A stretch of DNA of 64,000 nt from Papio anubis (Eukaryota; Chordata; Mammalia; Primates; Cercopithecidae). How positions within the stretch are numbered: position 1 is the first letter of the stretch; each line of letters opens with the position of its first letter. The notes under the pieces were generated by a model. The model was not told the DNA's origin. It saw only the letters and a list, made by a program, of their open reading frames with translations, and made no database searches. The DNA lies in assembly GCF_008728515.1 (NCBI RefSeq), contig NC_044995.1, forward strand, positions 41,455,576-41,519,575. Direction: 5' to 3'. Positions 11,186 to 22,340 of the stretch are shown in pieces. A program made the position numbers and the translations under genes.

Positions 11186-12420
11186 TTGTTTTTTTTTTTT
11201 TGAGAGTCTAGCTGTTGCCTGGGCTGGAGTGCGGTGGTGGAATCTCGGATCACTGCAACCTCCGCCTCCCGGATTCAAGCGATTCTCCTGCCTCAGCCTC
11301 CTCCTGGGATTACAGGTGCCCGCCACCATGCCTGGCTAATTTTTTGTGTTTTAGTAGACACGGAGTTTCACCATGTTGGCCACGCTGGTCTTGAACTCCT
11401 GACCTCAGGTGATCCGCCCACCTTGGACTCCCACAGTGCTTGGATTACAGGTGTGAGCCACCACACCTGGTCCCCCCCCAAATATCTTGATTCTGACCAC
11501 TGCCTTTTGTCCCTGTGGCCTCCAGGTCCCCATCCCTTCTGGCTCTAATTCCTGCCCCAGCCTCCTTCCCATTCACCACTCCAAGCTAGCTCCCCAACAG
11601 GCAGCAGCCAAAGGGCATCTGTGAACATCAGGGTGGGGGCATGTCCCACCTCTGCTCAAAAGCCTCACAGGACTCCCCTCCCTGGGAACAGAAGCCAAAG
11701 TCCTCCCTATGACTGACCAGGCCCCAGCGCCATCTGCCTGTTACCTCCCTGCCCTGTTGTCTGTCCCCAACTCCATGCTGGCCCTTGAGCACTTGGAATT
11801 TCTCTTAGTGTGGGCTTAGGTGATGTGCTGAGCCTCAGTGTCCCTGCTCTTAGGGCTAACATCGTCGCACTAGTGCCCTCCTCAGGCTGTAGTGATGGGG
11901 ACAAGTGAGGTAATGGTTCAGACAACTGGCACCTGGCACTCGTTCTCTGAACGGGGACCTTGGCACTTGCTGGCTCTCTGCAAAACTTACAAAATATTTC
12001 TGCCACAGGAAAAGTCTTAAAGGAGAGTGCACAGCCAGGCGTGGCTCACACCTGTAATCCCAACACTTTGGGAGGCCAAAGTGGGAGGATCACTTGAGCC
12101 CAGGAGTTCAAGACCAGCCTGGCTAATGTGGCAAAACGCAGTCTGCACTAAAACAAATTACCCAGGCATGGTGGCGTGTGCCTGTAATCCCAGCTACTCA
12201 GGAAGCTGAGGCAGGAGAATTGCTTGAACCTGGGAGGTGGAGGTTGCAGTGAGCCAAGATCACGCCGCTGCACTCCAGCCTGGGCAACAAAGACTCTTAT
12301 CTAAAAAAAAAAAAAAAAAGAGGTGCAGTGGTGCGCACCTGTAGTCACAGATACTTGGGAGGCTAAGGCAAGAGGATTGCTTGAGCCCGGGAGGTCAAGG
12401 CTGCAGTGAGCTAAGATTAA
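11186..12420. mobile_element. Intergenic Alus around an L2 remnant
   Basis: An antisense Alu (11186-11472), L2-like sequence (about 11500-11780), a sense Alu (about 12030-12318) and a sense partial (about 12319-12415). Confidence 0.8.
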
Positions 12421-12770
12421 AGTACAATAAACACCCAGGTACACATCAGTTTAAGACATGAAATACCTCCAATCCAGTAGAGACTTCTGCCCACCTCTCC
12501 CGGGGGACATCGCCTGAAGGGACTGCTTGTCCCTCAGACCACGGATCAATGCCACTTCTCTGAGGCCCTCCTTGACCTACTTTAATTGCCCTCATGCTCG
12601 GCCACCAAACCTGCCTCACATGCCCTTCTTGACACAGAACTGTGTATTGTCACCTCCCATGTACTGTGGGTGCCACCAGAGCACGGAGTTTTTCTTGCAA
12701 CATCCACAGTGCCAGAAAAGGGACCTTCAGGAAATATTTGTAAAAGCATTGGATAAAAACCCCTGGAATG

Positions 12771-12848
12771 CTGTTGTGCCTAAGCCGATCACCACCAGGG
12801 GGCAGGAGTGAGCTGCAAATCCAGTCACTTTCCTTAGTGCTTTGTGTA
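12771..12848 (+). promoter_or_regulatory. CTCF-like element, copy 2
   Basis: Contains CCACCAGGGGGCAG (12792-12805), a near-consensus CTCF core, inside a segment homologous to 10650-10725. Both copies share GATCACCACCAG before or within the core and a CTGCAAA word after it. Confidence 0.65.
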
Positions 12849-12920
12849 TGAGTGGGAACAGCAGGTGCGGGCTGCAGGGGACTCCTGGAGCCCTGAATGA
12901 GCCTCGCACACCTTCCGAGA

Positions 12921-12923
12921 TCG

Positions 12924-12974
<51 letters not shown>

Positions 12975-13010
12975 AATCATCTATCTATCTATTTATTTAT
13001 TTATTTATTT
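12921..13010 (+). repeat. (TCTA)n and (TTTA)n microsatellite
   Basis: Uninterrupted TCTA repeats from about 12921 to 12973, one break, then a short TCTA run and TTTA repeats to about 13010. Likely length-polymorphic. Confidence 0.9.
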
Positions 13011-13016
13011 TTATTA

Positions 13017-14480
13017 TTTTTTTCTTCAGAGACAGGGTTCTCTCCATGTTGCTCAGAGTGGATTTGAACTGAGCTCAAGCAATCTGCCCGCCTCAGCCTC
13101 CGAAGGTGTTGGGACTAGAGACCAATGTGCCCTGGAGAGTTAAAATTTTAATTTTTGAGCCGGGCGCGGTGGCTCACGCCTGTAATTCCAGCACTTTGGG
13201 AGGCCGAGAAGGGCAGGTCACAAGGTCAGGAGTCCGCGACCCGCCTGACCAACATGGTGAAACCCCGTCTCTGCTAAAAATACAAAAATTAACCGGGCGT
13301 AGTGGTGCGTGCCTGTAATCCCAGCTACTTGGTAGTCTGAGGCAGGAGAATCGCTTCAACCCAGGTGGCAGAGGTTGCGGTGAGCCGAGATCGTGCCTCC
13401 AGGCTGGGCAACAGAGACTCCATCTCAAAAAATAATGATAATTTTTGTTCATCATAGACATTTTGGTGTTAATTTCAGTTTTTCAAAATACTGCATTCCT
13501 TGTTATTGAAGGTTTTGTTTGTATTTTGTGAGACGGAGTCTTACTCTGTCACTCAGGCTGGAGTGCAGTGGCATGATCTTGGGTTCACTGCAACTTCTGC
13601 CTCCCGGGTTCAAGCGATTCTCCTTCCTCACCCTGCCAAGTAGCTGGGAATACAGGCGCCTGCTACCATGCCTGGCTAAGTGTGTGTGTGTGTGTGTGTG
13701 TGTGTGATGGAGTCTCCCTCTGTTGCCCAGGCTGGAGTGCAGTGGCGAGATCTTAGCTCACTGCAAGCACCGCCTCCCGGGTTCTCGCCATTCTCCTGCC
13801 TCAGCCTCCTGAGTAGCTGGGACTACAGGTGCCCATCATCACACCCGGCTAATTTTTTTGTATTTTTAGTAGAGATGGGGTTTCACCGTGTTAGCCAGGA
13901 TGGTCTCAATCTCCTGACCTCGTGATCCGCCTGCCTTGGCCTCTCAAAGTACTGGGATTACAGGTGTGAGCCACCGCGCCCGGCCTAATTTTTGTATTTT
14001 TTGTAGACACAAAAAATACAAAACTATGAGGACTATGTTGGCCAGGTTGGTCTCAAACTCCTGACCTCAAGTGAACTGCCCGCCTTGGCCTTCTGAAGTG
14101 CTGGGATTACACGCGTGAGCCACTGTGCCTGCCCCCCCCCCCTTTTTTTTTTAAGAGATGGGATCTGGCTCTGTCACCCAGGCTAGAGTGCAGTGGCGCA
14201 ATCCATAGCTCACTGCAGCCTCTAACCTCTGGGCTCAAGTGATTCTCCTGCCTCAACCTCCTGAGTAGCTCAAATGACAGCCAAGAGACACACACTCCAT
14301 CTGGCTATCCACCACCAGTCCTTTTTTTGTTTGTTTTTTGAGACCGAGTCTTGCTCTGTTGCCTAGGCTAAAGTGCAGAGGCATGATCTCAGCTCACCAC
14401 AAGCTCCACCTCCCAGGTTCAAGCGATTCTCCTGCCTCAGCCTCCGTACAGGCGTGCGCCACCACGCCTGGCTAATGAAG
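13017..14480. mobile_element. Alu cluster with nested AluY and (TG)n
   Basis: An antisense fragment (13017-13135), a sense Alu (13159-13432), an antisense Alu (13522-13678) interrupted by (TG)n at 13679-13706 and an AluY (13707-13985), its remaining half (13986-14130), and two antisense partials (14140-14290, 14330-14480). Confidence 0.8.
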
Positions 14481-14781
14481 TGTATTCACTCATTTGACGC
14501 CCCTGACATGCCTCTGGGTTTGGGACTAAATAGTCACATCTTGCAGAGGAGGAAACTGAGGCACACTGAGGTTAAGGGACCGCCCAGGATCATGCAGTGA
14601 TGGAGCTGGGACTTGAACTCAGCCCGTCTGGTGCCAGCCTTCATATGTGTAAGTTACTCTTCTGTATCCTCTCAGGCCAGCACCGAGTGTCCCATTTGGG
14701 GTTGCTCCTGAGAATTTTCTAGAGAACACAGGTTCACACACGTGCCCAAAGAAGTGTAGAATTTTTGTGGAAAGATTCCCA

Positions 14782-15083
14782 CGAGGCTGGGTGCGGTGGT
14801 TTATGCCTGTATTCCCAGCACTTTGGGAGGCCGAGGCGGGTGGATCACCTGAGGTCAGGAGTTGGAGACTAGCCTGGCCAAGATGGTGAAACCTCGTCTC
14901 TACAAAGAATACAAAAATTAGCTGGGTGTGGTGGCAGATGCCTGTAATCCCAGCTACTCTGGAGACTAAGGCAGGAGAATCCTTTGAACCCAGGGGGCGG
15001 AGGTTGCAGTGAGCCAAGTTCGTGCCATTGCACTCCAGCCTGGGCAACAAGAGTGAAACCTTCTGCCTCAAAAAAAAAAAAAA
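14782..15083 (+). mobile_element. Sense Alu
   Basis: A near-full-length sense Alu with an A tail, following a MIR-like stretch. Confidence 0.85.
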
Positions 15084-16077
15084 GATTTCCCAGGAAACCC
15101 ATCTCATTGTTGTTTTGTGGAGGAGACTGGCTGTTCCCTGAACTTCCCTATTCATGAAAACACAAAGGTATTTTACTTTCAATCCATCAACTCTTGGCTT
15201 TTCCCAGGTACCAGTGGGCTCTGAGGAGGCCCCTCCCTGCAGCCCTCGCAGAGCCAGGGGAAGCCCCCAGCTTTTGTTCCTTCCGGAAAACCCACTGTAG
15301 TGGCGTGGCCAACTGCCCTGGCTTGCCCAGGACTGTCCCAATTTTAGCATGGAAAGCCCCTCATTGGGGAACCCCCTCAGTCCTGGGAAACCCCGGCCTG
15401 TTAGTCACATGTGGGGTCTGCGGCCTCCCTTATGGACCAGGTCTGAGTTTGGGCAGGAGGCCCTAGGCCTTGGCAAAACAGCCTCCTTAGCCTCTTTTCT
15501 TCAGTTGTCAAGTGAGGGTGCTGATACCACTCGCAAAGAAACAGAAGAGGCCGGGCACACAGTGGCTCACGCCTATAATCCCAGCACTTTGGGAGGCCGA
15601 GGCGGGTGGATCACGAGGTCAGGAGATCGAGACCATCCTGGCTAACACAGAGAAACCCCGTCTCTACTAAAAATACAAAAAATTAGCTGGGTGTGGTGGC
15701 GGGTGCTTGTAGTCCCAGCTACTTGGGAGGCTGAGGCAGGAGAATGGCGTGAACCCGGGAGGCGGAGCTTGCAGTAAGCCGAGATCGTGCTACTGCACTC
15801 CAGCCTGGGCGACAGAGCAAGACTCCGTCTCAAAAAAAAAAAAAAAGAAAGAAACTGAGAAGACCCAGGGATGGCTAAATACCCACCCTTGGCCCAGTGT
15901 CCAGGCTGGGAAAATGTCAGCTCTTTAATTAATTAATTAATTTATTTGACAGGGTCTTGCTCGGTTGCCCAGGCAGGAGTGCAGTGGGGCAATCGCAGCT
16001 CACTGCAACCTCCCACAGTGCTGGGATTACAGGCATGAGACACCACGCCCGGCCACTATCACTACCAGCATTTTCTT

Positions 16078-16380
16078 TTTTTTTTTTTTTTTTTTTTTTG
16101 AGGCGGAGTCTTCACTCTGTCGCCCAGGCTGGAGTGCAGTGGCGCGATCTCGGCTCACTGCAAGCTCCGCCTCCCGGGTCCGCGCCATTCTCCTGCCTCA
16201 GCCTCCCAAGTAGCTGGGACTACAGGCGCCTGCCACCGCGCCCGGCTAATTTTTTGTGTTTTAGTAGAGACGGGGTTTCACCGTGTTAGCCAGGATGGTC
16301 TCAATCTCCTGACCTCGTGATCCGCCCGCCTCGGCCTCCCAAAGTGCAGGGATTACAGGCGTGAGCCACCGCGCCCGGCC
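16078..16380 (-). mobile_element. AluY with 18-bp target duplication
   Basis: An antisense AluY-type copy with GCGCGATCTCGG and GTGAGCCACCGCGCCCGG. It is flanked by identical CACTACCAGCATTTTCTT at 16060-16077 and 16381-16398. Confidence 0.92.
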
Positions 16381-16410
16381 CACTACCAGCATTTTCTTCT
16401 TCTTTTTCTT

Positions 16411-16717
16411 TTCTTTTTTTTTTTTTTTTTGTTTTGGGACCGGGGTTTGCCTCTGTAGCCCAGGCTGGGGTGCAGTGGCCGGATCTCAGCTCACTGCAAG
16501 CTCCGCCTCCCGGGTTCACGCCATTCTCCGGCCTCAGCCTCCCGAGTAGCTGGGACTACAGGCGCCCGCCACCTCGCCCGGCTATTTTTTGTATTTCTTA
16601 GTAGAGACGGGGTTTCACCGTGTTAGCCAGGATGGTCTCGATCTCCTGACCTCGTGATCCGCCCATCTCGGCCTCCCAAAGTGCTGGGATTACAGGCTTG
16701 AGCCACCGCGCCCGGCC
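16411..16717 (-). mobile_element. AluYR (antisense)
   Basis: Carries GGCCGGATCTCAGCTC, CCACCTCGCCCGGC and GGCTTGAGCCACCGCGCCCGG. It lies between an AluY and an older antisense Alu. Confidence 0.88.
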
Positions 16718-17189
16718 CTTTTCTGTCTTTCTTTCTTTCTTTTTCTTTTCTTTCTTTCTTTTTTTTTTTTTTTTTGTGACAGAGTTTAGCTCTTGTTGCC
16801 CAGACTGAAAGGCAATGGTACAATCTCGGCTCACTGCAACCTCTGCCTCCCAGGTTCAAGCTATTCTCCTGCCTCAGCCTCCTGAGTAGCTGGGATTACA
16901 GGTGCCTGCCACCATGCCCAGATAATTTTTGTATTTTTAGTAGAGACGGGGTTTCACCATGTTGGCCAGGCTGGTCTCGAACTCCTGACCTCAGGTGATC
17001 TGCCTGCCTCGGCCTCCCAAAGTGCTGGGATTACAGGCATGAAAGAGACCAGTCCTGGTCTCTTTCAGCATTTTCATACTGAATGTCCACAGCTGCTCTG
17101 TGAGGTTTTTTTCCCCATATTTTCTGATTCAGAGAGAAGCAGCCACATGTCCCTTGGCCATGGCAGTTAAGACCAGCTCCATGGAGTTG

Positions 17190-17640
17190 GGTATCTTAGC
17201 TCACATCTGTAATCCCACCACTTTGGAGGGCCAAGGCAGGACGATCACTTGAGGCCAGAAGTTCAAGACCAACCTGGGCAACATAGCCAGACCCCATCTC
17301 TACAAAAATTTAAAACTTAGCCACAAAATTTAAAAATTAACAACAAAAGGGCCGGGCACAGTGGCTCATGCCTGTAATCCCAGCACTTTGGGAGGGTGGA
17401 TCACGAGGTCACGAGTTCGAGTCCAGCCTGGCCAAGATGGTGAAACACCGTCTCTACTAAAAATACAAAAATTAGCCGAGCGTGGTGGCGGGCGCCTGTA
17501 ATTTCAGCTACCCGGGAGGCTGAGGCAGGAGAATCGCTTGAACCCGGGAGGCGGAGATTGCAGTGAGCCGAGATCGCGCCATTGCACTGCAGCCTGGGCA
17601 ACAAGAGCGAGACTCCGTCGTAAAATAAACAAATAAATAA
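17190..17640 (+). mobile_element. Two sense Alus
   Basis: A left-half Alu (about 17190-17340) and a fuller copy (about 17350-17630) with a 15-nt deletion after GGGAGG and an (AAAT)-type tail. Confidence 0.8.
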
Positions 17641-17799
17641 CAACAAAAGGTGGAAGATGAGGAACTTGATCAGATATCAAGGATGAGCGGATGACTTAAT
17701 AGGATTCTTTGCTAAGACTTGGCTGGGCAGGTGAAAGACAAAGTCGAGGACTGGTTATGGCATGGCACAGAAGAAGGGTCAGAGGACGGTCTTTGCTAC

Positions 17800-17925
17800 C
17801 TCTCTATGCCTGAGTTTCTTCCTCTGTGAAATGGGGATAATAAGAGCCGCCATACAGGGAGTTGCTGCTAGCATTAAATGAGATAACGTATGTGAAACGC
17901 TCAGGCTGTAGACTTCTCAGCAAAC
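17800..17925 (+). repeat. MIR fragment upstream of the TYK2 promoter
   Basis: Contains the MIR words CTCTGTGAAATGGGGATAAT and TTAAATGAGATAA in sense order. The next 350 nt to the promoter show nothing certain; parts look L2-like. Confidence 0.75.
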
Positions 17926-18299
17926 GGGCACGACTTGCGGAGTGGGGATTTGAATTCACAACTGGTGGGACGTCCAGGCTGCTACCCTGACCGCTGGTGA
18001 GCTTCAGGGGACAGGGCTGCCGGTGATCAGGAAGAGGACAGGAGCAGGTGGGCGAGGAATGCTTCCAGGCAGTGAAGGAGGGGTAATTCCAGCCAGTAGG
18101 GCGGAGTCGGCCAGGTAGAAACGAAGGAAAGGAGATAGGACAGGATGGAACGGGGAAGCCACAGGGCAGGGCGTCGGAGGGTTGAATGCTGCCCGGTGCA
18201 GCTTTGAACACCGAGGTGAGGACATGTAGCTGTGCCCTAGGGTCAGGACCGCACACGCCTGACCCAATTCCACAGCACAGAGGGGAACTCCAGGATCCG

Positions 18300-18646
18300 G
18301 CCGCGTTGCCCACACACTTCGCTCTCCCGCCCGCCTCTCGCAAGCCCCTCCCACGTCTCCGTCCACCACGTGCCAGCGAATAGCAGAAGCGACAGCGCAT
18401 CCGAGTACCGACTCAGCCAATCGCGGCTGAGCGACGAGTGAGCCCCAGGACCAATCAGGGTGCCGCTGCCATGGCCAAAAAAAAAAAAAGAACTTCCAAA
18501 GGTGACGTGCTAGGAGAACAGACCAGCTGCCAATGGGCGTGCGCGTTTCAGGCGGCCAATGGGAGGAGGCGTCTCGGCGGGGGACGTAGTGGCTGTCCGC
18601 AGGGGCGGGGTGGGGTCCGGGTTCGAGCTCTTGTCCCCCGGGAAGG
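18300..18646 (+). promoter_or_regulatory. TYK2: TYK2 promoter, CpG-rich and CCAAT-rich, TATA-less
   Basis: GC- and CpG-rich stretch just upstream of the first TYK2 splice donor. It shows four same-strand CCAAT boxes (18417-18421, 18451-18455, 18530-18534, 18556-18560), a CACGTG E-box at 18367-18372, a CRE-like TGACGTGC near 18503 and a GC box GGGGCGGGG at 18602-18610. No TATA box is seen. CCAAT boxes suggest NF-Y control, which fits a broadly expressed gene. Assignment to TYK2 is inferred from position and orientation. Confidence 0.7.
18570..18646 (+). other. TYK2: Probable TYK2 non-coding exon 1 (3' end)
   Basis: A strong donor, GGGAAGG followed by GTGAGT, lies at 18646/18647 directly downstream of the CCAAT/GC-box cluster. 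It is the best candidate for the first TYK2 donor. The 5' end is a guess. Human TYK2 has two non-coding 5' exons; I could not identify the second one between here and 20672. Confidence 0.4.
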
Positions 18647-18989
18647 GTGAGTCTGGACGCGGGCGCGGAAGGGGCGCGGCCGAAGGTCCTCAGGAAGGAT
18701 GCGCGGGGACTGGCTGCGCTAGACAGGCTGCACTTGGATGGGAGCACCTGGTACCTCGGCACTGCCCCGATGCCGGGTGGGTGCACATTCCAGTTCCCGC
18801 CCTTGCTGGCCGGGTTTAGAGGTTTTGAAGGGGGGGACATGGGGGCGTGCAGCCTTTCCAGTTGCAAACCTCACCCCGATCCCGTCTTCAAAGCTGGTTC
18901 CGGGTCCAGTGGGGACAGGAAAGGAGGAAGGAGGAAGTAGGATCCCCGAAAGCCCCATCCCTAGGATCTCATCTATAACATGAATAGGT

Positions 18990-19560
18990 ATTAATGGCAA
19001 ACGCTGATTAAGCGCTTACTGTATACCAGGCACTTTCCCTGCCTCCTCGCGTTGAATCCTCCCAGCAATCCTTTGAGGTAGACACTCTTACATGCCCATT
19101 TTCCAGATGAGGAAACCAGCAACATGGGTGGAACTAACAGCCCCTTCACTTCCATACTGGCGCCCTCAGGAGCCTCAGGCCCTGGACTGGGGGGATGGAG
19201 CTGGACATAAACTCTCCTAGGCTTTGGGGAGTCAACAGGGATTGAGGTCACTCTTGGGGGTATGTGTGGGAGAGGAGAATTGTCACTTGAAAGAGAAAGG
19301 CCATCACCACGATGAAACTAGTAACAATGATGTTATTCTTGTTTTAGTCATATTTGTTATTTTTGTGTGTGCCTATATCAGGGTCTGTGCTGAATGTGTA
19401 ATATGCAGAACTATATTGAAACATTACAACCATCTTTTGATGGCAACACCCTGAGGACCTCCCTTTTCCAGATGGGGAAACTGAGGCCCAGAATTGCCAA
19501 GTGGCTTGCTTGAGTTGACACAGGGAGCTCCAGGACTTGCCTTCAGGTCTGTTTGACTAC
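18990..19560 (-). repeat. Two antisense MIRs in the TYK2 5' intron
   Basis: MIR-type sequence at 18990-19115 (GCGCTTACTGTATACCAGGC and GATGAGGAAAC) and at 19430-19560 (GGGGAAACTGAGGCCCAG). The sequence between them is unique, with no exon recognised. Confidence 0.75.
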
Positions 19561-19607
19561 ACCTGCCCGTCTGGTTATTTTGGGGAGGTGTGTTAAGAGC
19601 AGATTTT

Positions 19608-20400
19608 TATTTTATTTATTTATTTATTTTTTTGTATTTTAGTAGAGATGGGGTTTCACCATGTTGGTCAAGATGGTTTCAATCTCTGGACCTTGTGATC
19701 TACCCGCCTCGGCCTCCCAAAGTGCTGGGATTACAGGCATGAGCCACCGCGCCTGGCCCTTTTTATATATTTTTATGTATTTATGTATTTATTTATTTAT
19801 TTATATTTTTAGAGTAAGGGTCTCACTCTGTCACCTAGGCTGGAATGCAGTGGTGTGATCACTGCTCACTGCAGCCTCCAACTCCTGGGCTCAGGAGATC
19901 CTCCCACTTCGGCCTCCTGAGTAGCTTGGACTACAGATGTATGCCCCTACACCTGGCTAAATTTTAAAAATTTCTTGTATAGGCTGGGCACGGGGGCTCA
20001 CGCCTGTAATCCCAGCACTTTGGGAGGCCAAGGCGGGTGGATCACCTAAGGTCAGAGGTTCAAGACCAGTCTGGCCAACATGGCAAAACTCCGTCTCTAC
20101 TAAAAATCCAAAAATTAGCCTGGTGTGATGGTGGGCGCCAGCTACTCAGGAGGCTGAGGCAGGAGAATCAATTAAACCCAGGAGGCGGAGGTTGTAGTGA
20201 GCAGAGATCGCACCATTGCACTCCAGCCTGGGCAACAAGAGTGAAACTCTGTCTCAAAATAAAGTAAAATAAAATGCCTTGTAGAAACGGGGTCTTGCTA
20301 TATGGCCTAGGCTGGTCTCGAGCTCCTGGGCTCAAGCGATCGTCTTGCCTCAGCCACCCAAAGTCCTGGGATTAGAGGCGTGAGCCACTGTACCTGGCCA
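19608..20400. mobile_element. Nested Alus in the TYK2 5' intron
   Basis: A right-half antisense Alu (19608-19758), then an antisense Alu (about 19800-19975 and 20276-20400) split by a sense Alu (19983-20275). Confidence 0.82.
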
Positions 20401-20691
20401 GAGCAGATTTTTATATCGGTGTCAATTTGTGTAAAGAGAGGAGGGTTCAGTGTTATCGCTGATGAGAGATCTAGGTGGGGATGCATACCCCAACCCTGTC
20501 CAACAAATGTGGAAAACGAGGCTCAGAGAGGGAATTGGGTCTCTAATGTCATGCCAAGATGGCAGCCCAGGATCTTCCCCTCAGGCCTCAGCGGGGGTGG
20601 GTGGAATGTTGAGGAGCTAACGGGGCTCTCTGGGCTGAGACTTGGGAGCTGATAGATTGTCCCCTTTGCAGCCGAGCCACCTGCTGGGAGC

Positions 20692-20884
20692 ATGCCTCTG
20701 CGCCATCGGGGGACGACCAGGGGCAGCAAGCCCGTTGGGGATGGAGCCCAGCCCATGGCTGCCATGGGAGGCCTGAAGGTGCTTCTGCACTGGGCTGGTC
20801 CAGGCGGTGGAGAGCCCTGGGTCACTTTCAGCGAGTCATCGCTGACAGCTGAGGAAGTCTGCATCCACATCGCACATAAAGTCG
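20692..20884 (+). CDS. TYK2: TYK2 exon 3, coding part (residues 1-65)
   Basis: The acceptor TTTGCAG ends at 20671, so the exon carries 20 nt of 5' UTR before ATG at 20692. This Met gives the family N-terminus Met-Pro-Leu-Arg-His, so it is the start codon. The exon encodes the disordered N-terminus and the beginning of FERM lobe F1, ending one base into Gly65 before GTAAGT. A 10,967-nt intron follows, the largest in the gene. Confidence 0.97.
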
Positions 20885-20943
20885 GTAAGTCTGAGGCGTT
20901 GGCACCATGGGGACTGGGGTGGGTGTGCAAGCGGCAGCTGGCC

Positions 20944-21062
20944 CCATCCATCCATCCGTCCACCCATCCATCCACCCGTCCACCCACCTGATCACCCATC
21001 TGTCCACCCACCCACCATCCACCCATCCATCCATTCATCCATCCGCCCACCCACCCATCCAT

Positions 21063-21093
<31 letters not shown>

Positions 21094-21565
21094 CCCACCC
21101 ACCATCCACCCATCCATCCATTCATCCATCTGCCCACCCACCCACCCATCCACCCACCCACCCATCCATCCATCTATCCACACACCCATCCACCCACCCA
21201 CCCACTCATCCACCCACACACCCAACGATTCATCCATCTATCCATCCACCCACCCATCCACCATCTATCCAATCATTATTTCACCCACCCACCCATCCAT
21301 CCACCCACACATCCATCCATCCTTCCATCCACCCACCCACCCATCCACCCATCCATCCACCCACCCACCCATCCATCCATCCCCCCCATCCATCCACCCA
21401 ACCACCCATCCATCCATCTATCCACACACCCATCCACCTACCCACCCATTCATCCACCCACTCACCCAACCATTCATCCATCTATTCATCTACCCACCCA
21501 TCCACCATCTATCCAATCATCCATTCACCCACCCACCTATCCACCCATCCATCCACCCACCCATT
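20944..21565 (+). repeat. Tetranucleotide array (CCAT/CACC)n
   Basis: About 620 nt of CATC, CACC and CATT tetramers with occasional GTCC and TATC variants, 60 nt inside TYK2 intron 3. Blocks around 21000-21070 and 21070-21140, and again 21165-21280 and 21410-21520, resemble one another. This suggests higher-order duplication inside the array. Long open frames on both strands are products of the periodicity. Confidence 0.9.
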
Positions 21566-22010
21566 TTAATTTATCCATCTACCTACCGCATCGCATCGCA
21601 TTCCACGCATCGAGCCCATTATCTTGTTCAATTTTACCTACCTAATTTATCCATTATCTGTCTACTCTAATTTAATTCCATCTATCCACGCATCAATTTT
21701 AATTTTATTTGCATTTATCCATTTTAATTTGAAGCACGACCGACGATCTATCCATTCCATTTTAATTGACGTATCGATCCATCCATCTTATCTACCTAAT
21801 TTTATCTACTTCCACTTATCTAATTTATCCATCTTATCCAATTTTATCTACTCTAATTTTATCTATCTACCTACTCTATCTACTCCATCGACGCATCCAT
21901 CCATCTACTCTTACTCTATCTACCTCTACCTATCTATCCATCTATCCACTCTACTTCCACTCTTACCGATTGACGAGATTGATCGATCGACGATTGACGA
22001 CCGACTGATC
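21566..22010 (+). repeat. Degenerate (TCTA)/(TTTTAATT) tract
   Basis: A continuation of the array with interleaved TCTA, CCAT and TTTTAATTTATC words and scattered CpG-containing words such as GCATCG and ACGCATC. It is less regular than the block before it. Confidence 0.8.
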
Positions 22011-22340
22011 TAGTTAGCGCATCGATGTCGATATCGATCGATCGATCGATTTATCGATCGATCGATCGATAGATCGACGATGATGATGATTTCACGACGA
22101 TTTATCGACGACCGATCGATCGACGATCGATCGATCGACGACGATTGACGATTTCGCTGGATCGACGACGATTGACGATTTCACGGACGATCGAGCATCG
22201 ATGATCGACGATCGACGATCGACGATCGACGATCGACGATAGATCGACGATGATTTACGATTCTCGGATTTACTGACGACTGACGACGATTTACCGACGA
22301 CCGACGCATTTACCGACGATCGACGACGACGATTCACTGG
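21968..22340. repeat. CpG- and GATC-dense (ATCG/GACGATC) tract
   Basis: Dominated by ATCG, GACGATC and ATTGACGA words, many of them self-complementary (CGATCGATCG). CpG density is far above the flanks and is unlike usual mammalian microsatellites. It may be real or a consensus artefact. Confidence 0.8.

Larger units (their letters stand above)
15549..17042. mobile_element. AluY and antisense Alu pile-up
   Basis: A sense AluY (15549-15846), a (TTAA)n run near 15928, an internally deleted antisense Alu (15948-16055), then AluY, AluYR (listed separately) and an older antisense Alu (about 16760-17042). Confidence 0.82.
10411..18300. other. CDC37-TYK2 intergenic region
   Basis: No exon or RNA gene is recognised. 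The content is L2-like sequence (about 10520-10620, 11500-11780 and 12540-12760), Alus of both strands, a (TCTA)n tract, a (TG)n tract, MIR fragments and two homologous segments with a CTCF-like core. Between about 15090 and 15545 lies unique GC-rich sequence in which I see nothing recognisable. Confidence 0.75.

Noticed and set aside
18990..19120. Candidate TYK2 non-coding exon 2
   Set aside because: The sequence is a MIR fragment, and I saw no convincing acceptor-donor pair.
20907..21569. 220-residue open frame of His/Pro/Ser/Ile repeats
   Set aside because: It is a product of the tetranucleotide array in TYK2 intron 3; the same array is open in several frames on both strands.
22092..22337. 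81-residue Ser/Arg-rich antisense frame
   Set aside because: It arises from ATCG periodicity and has no similarity or gene context.
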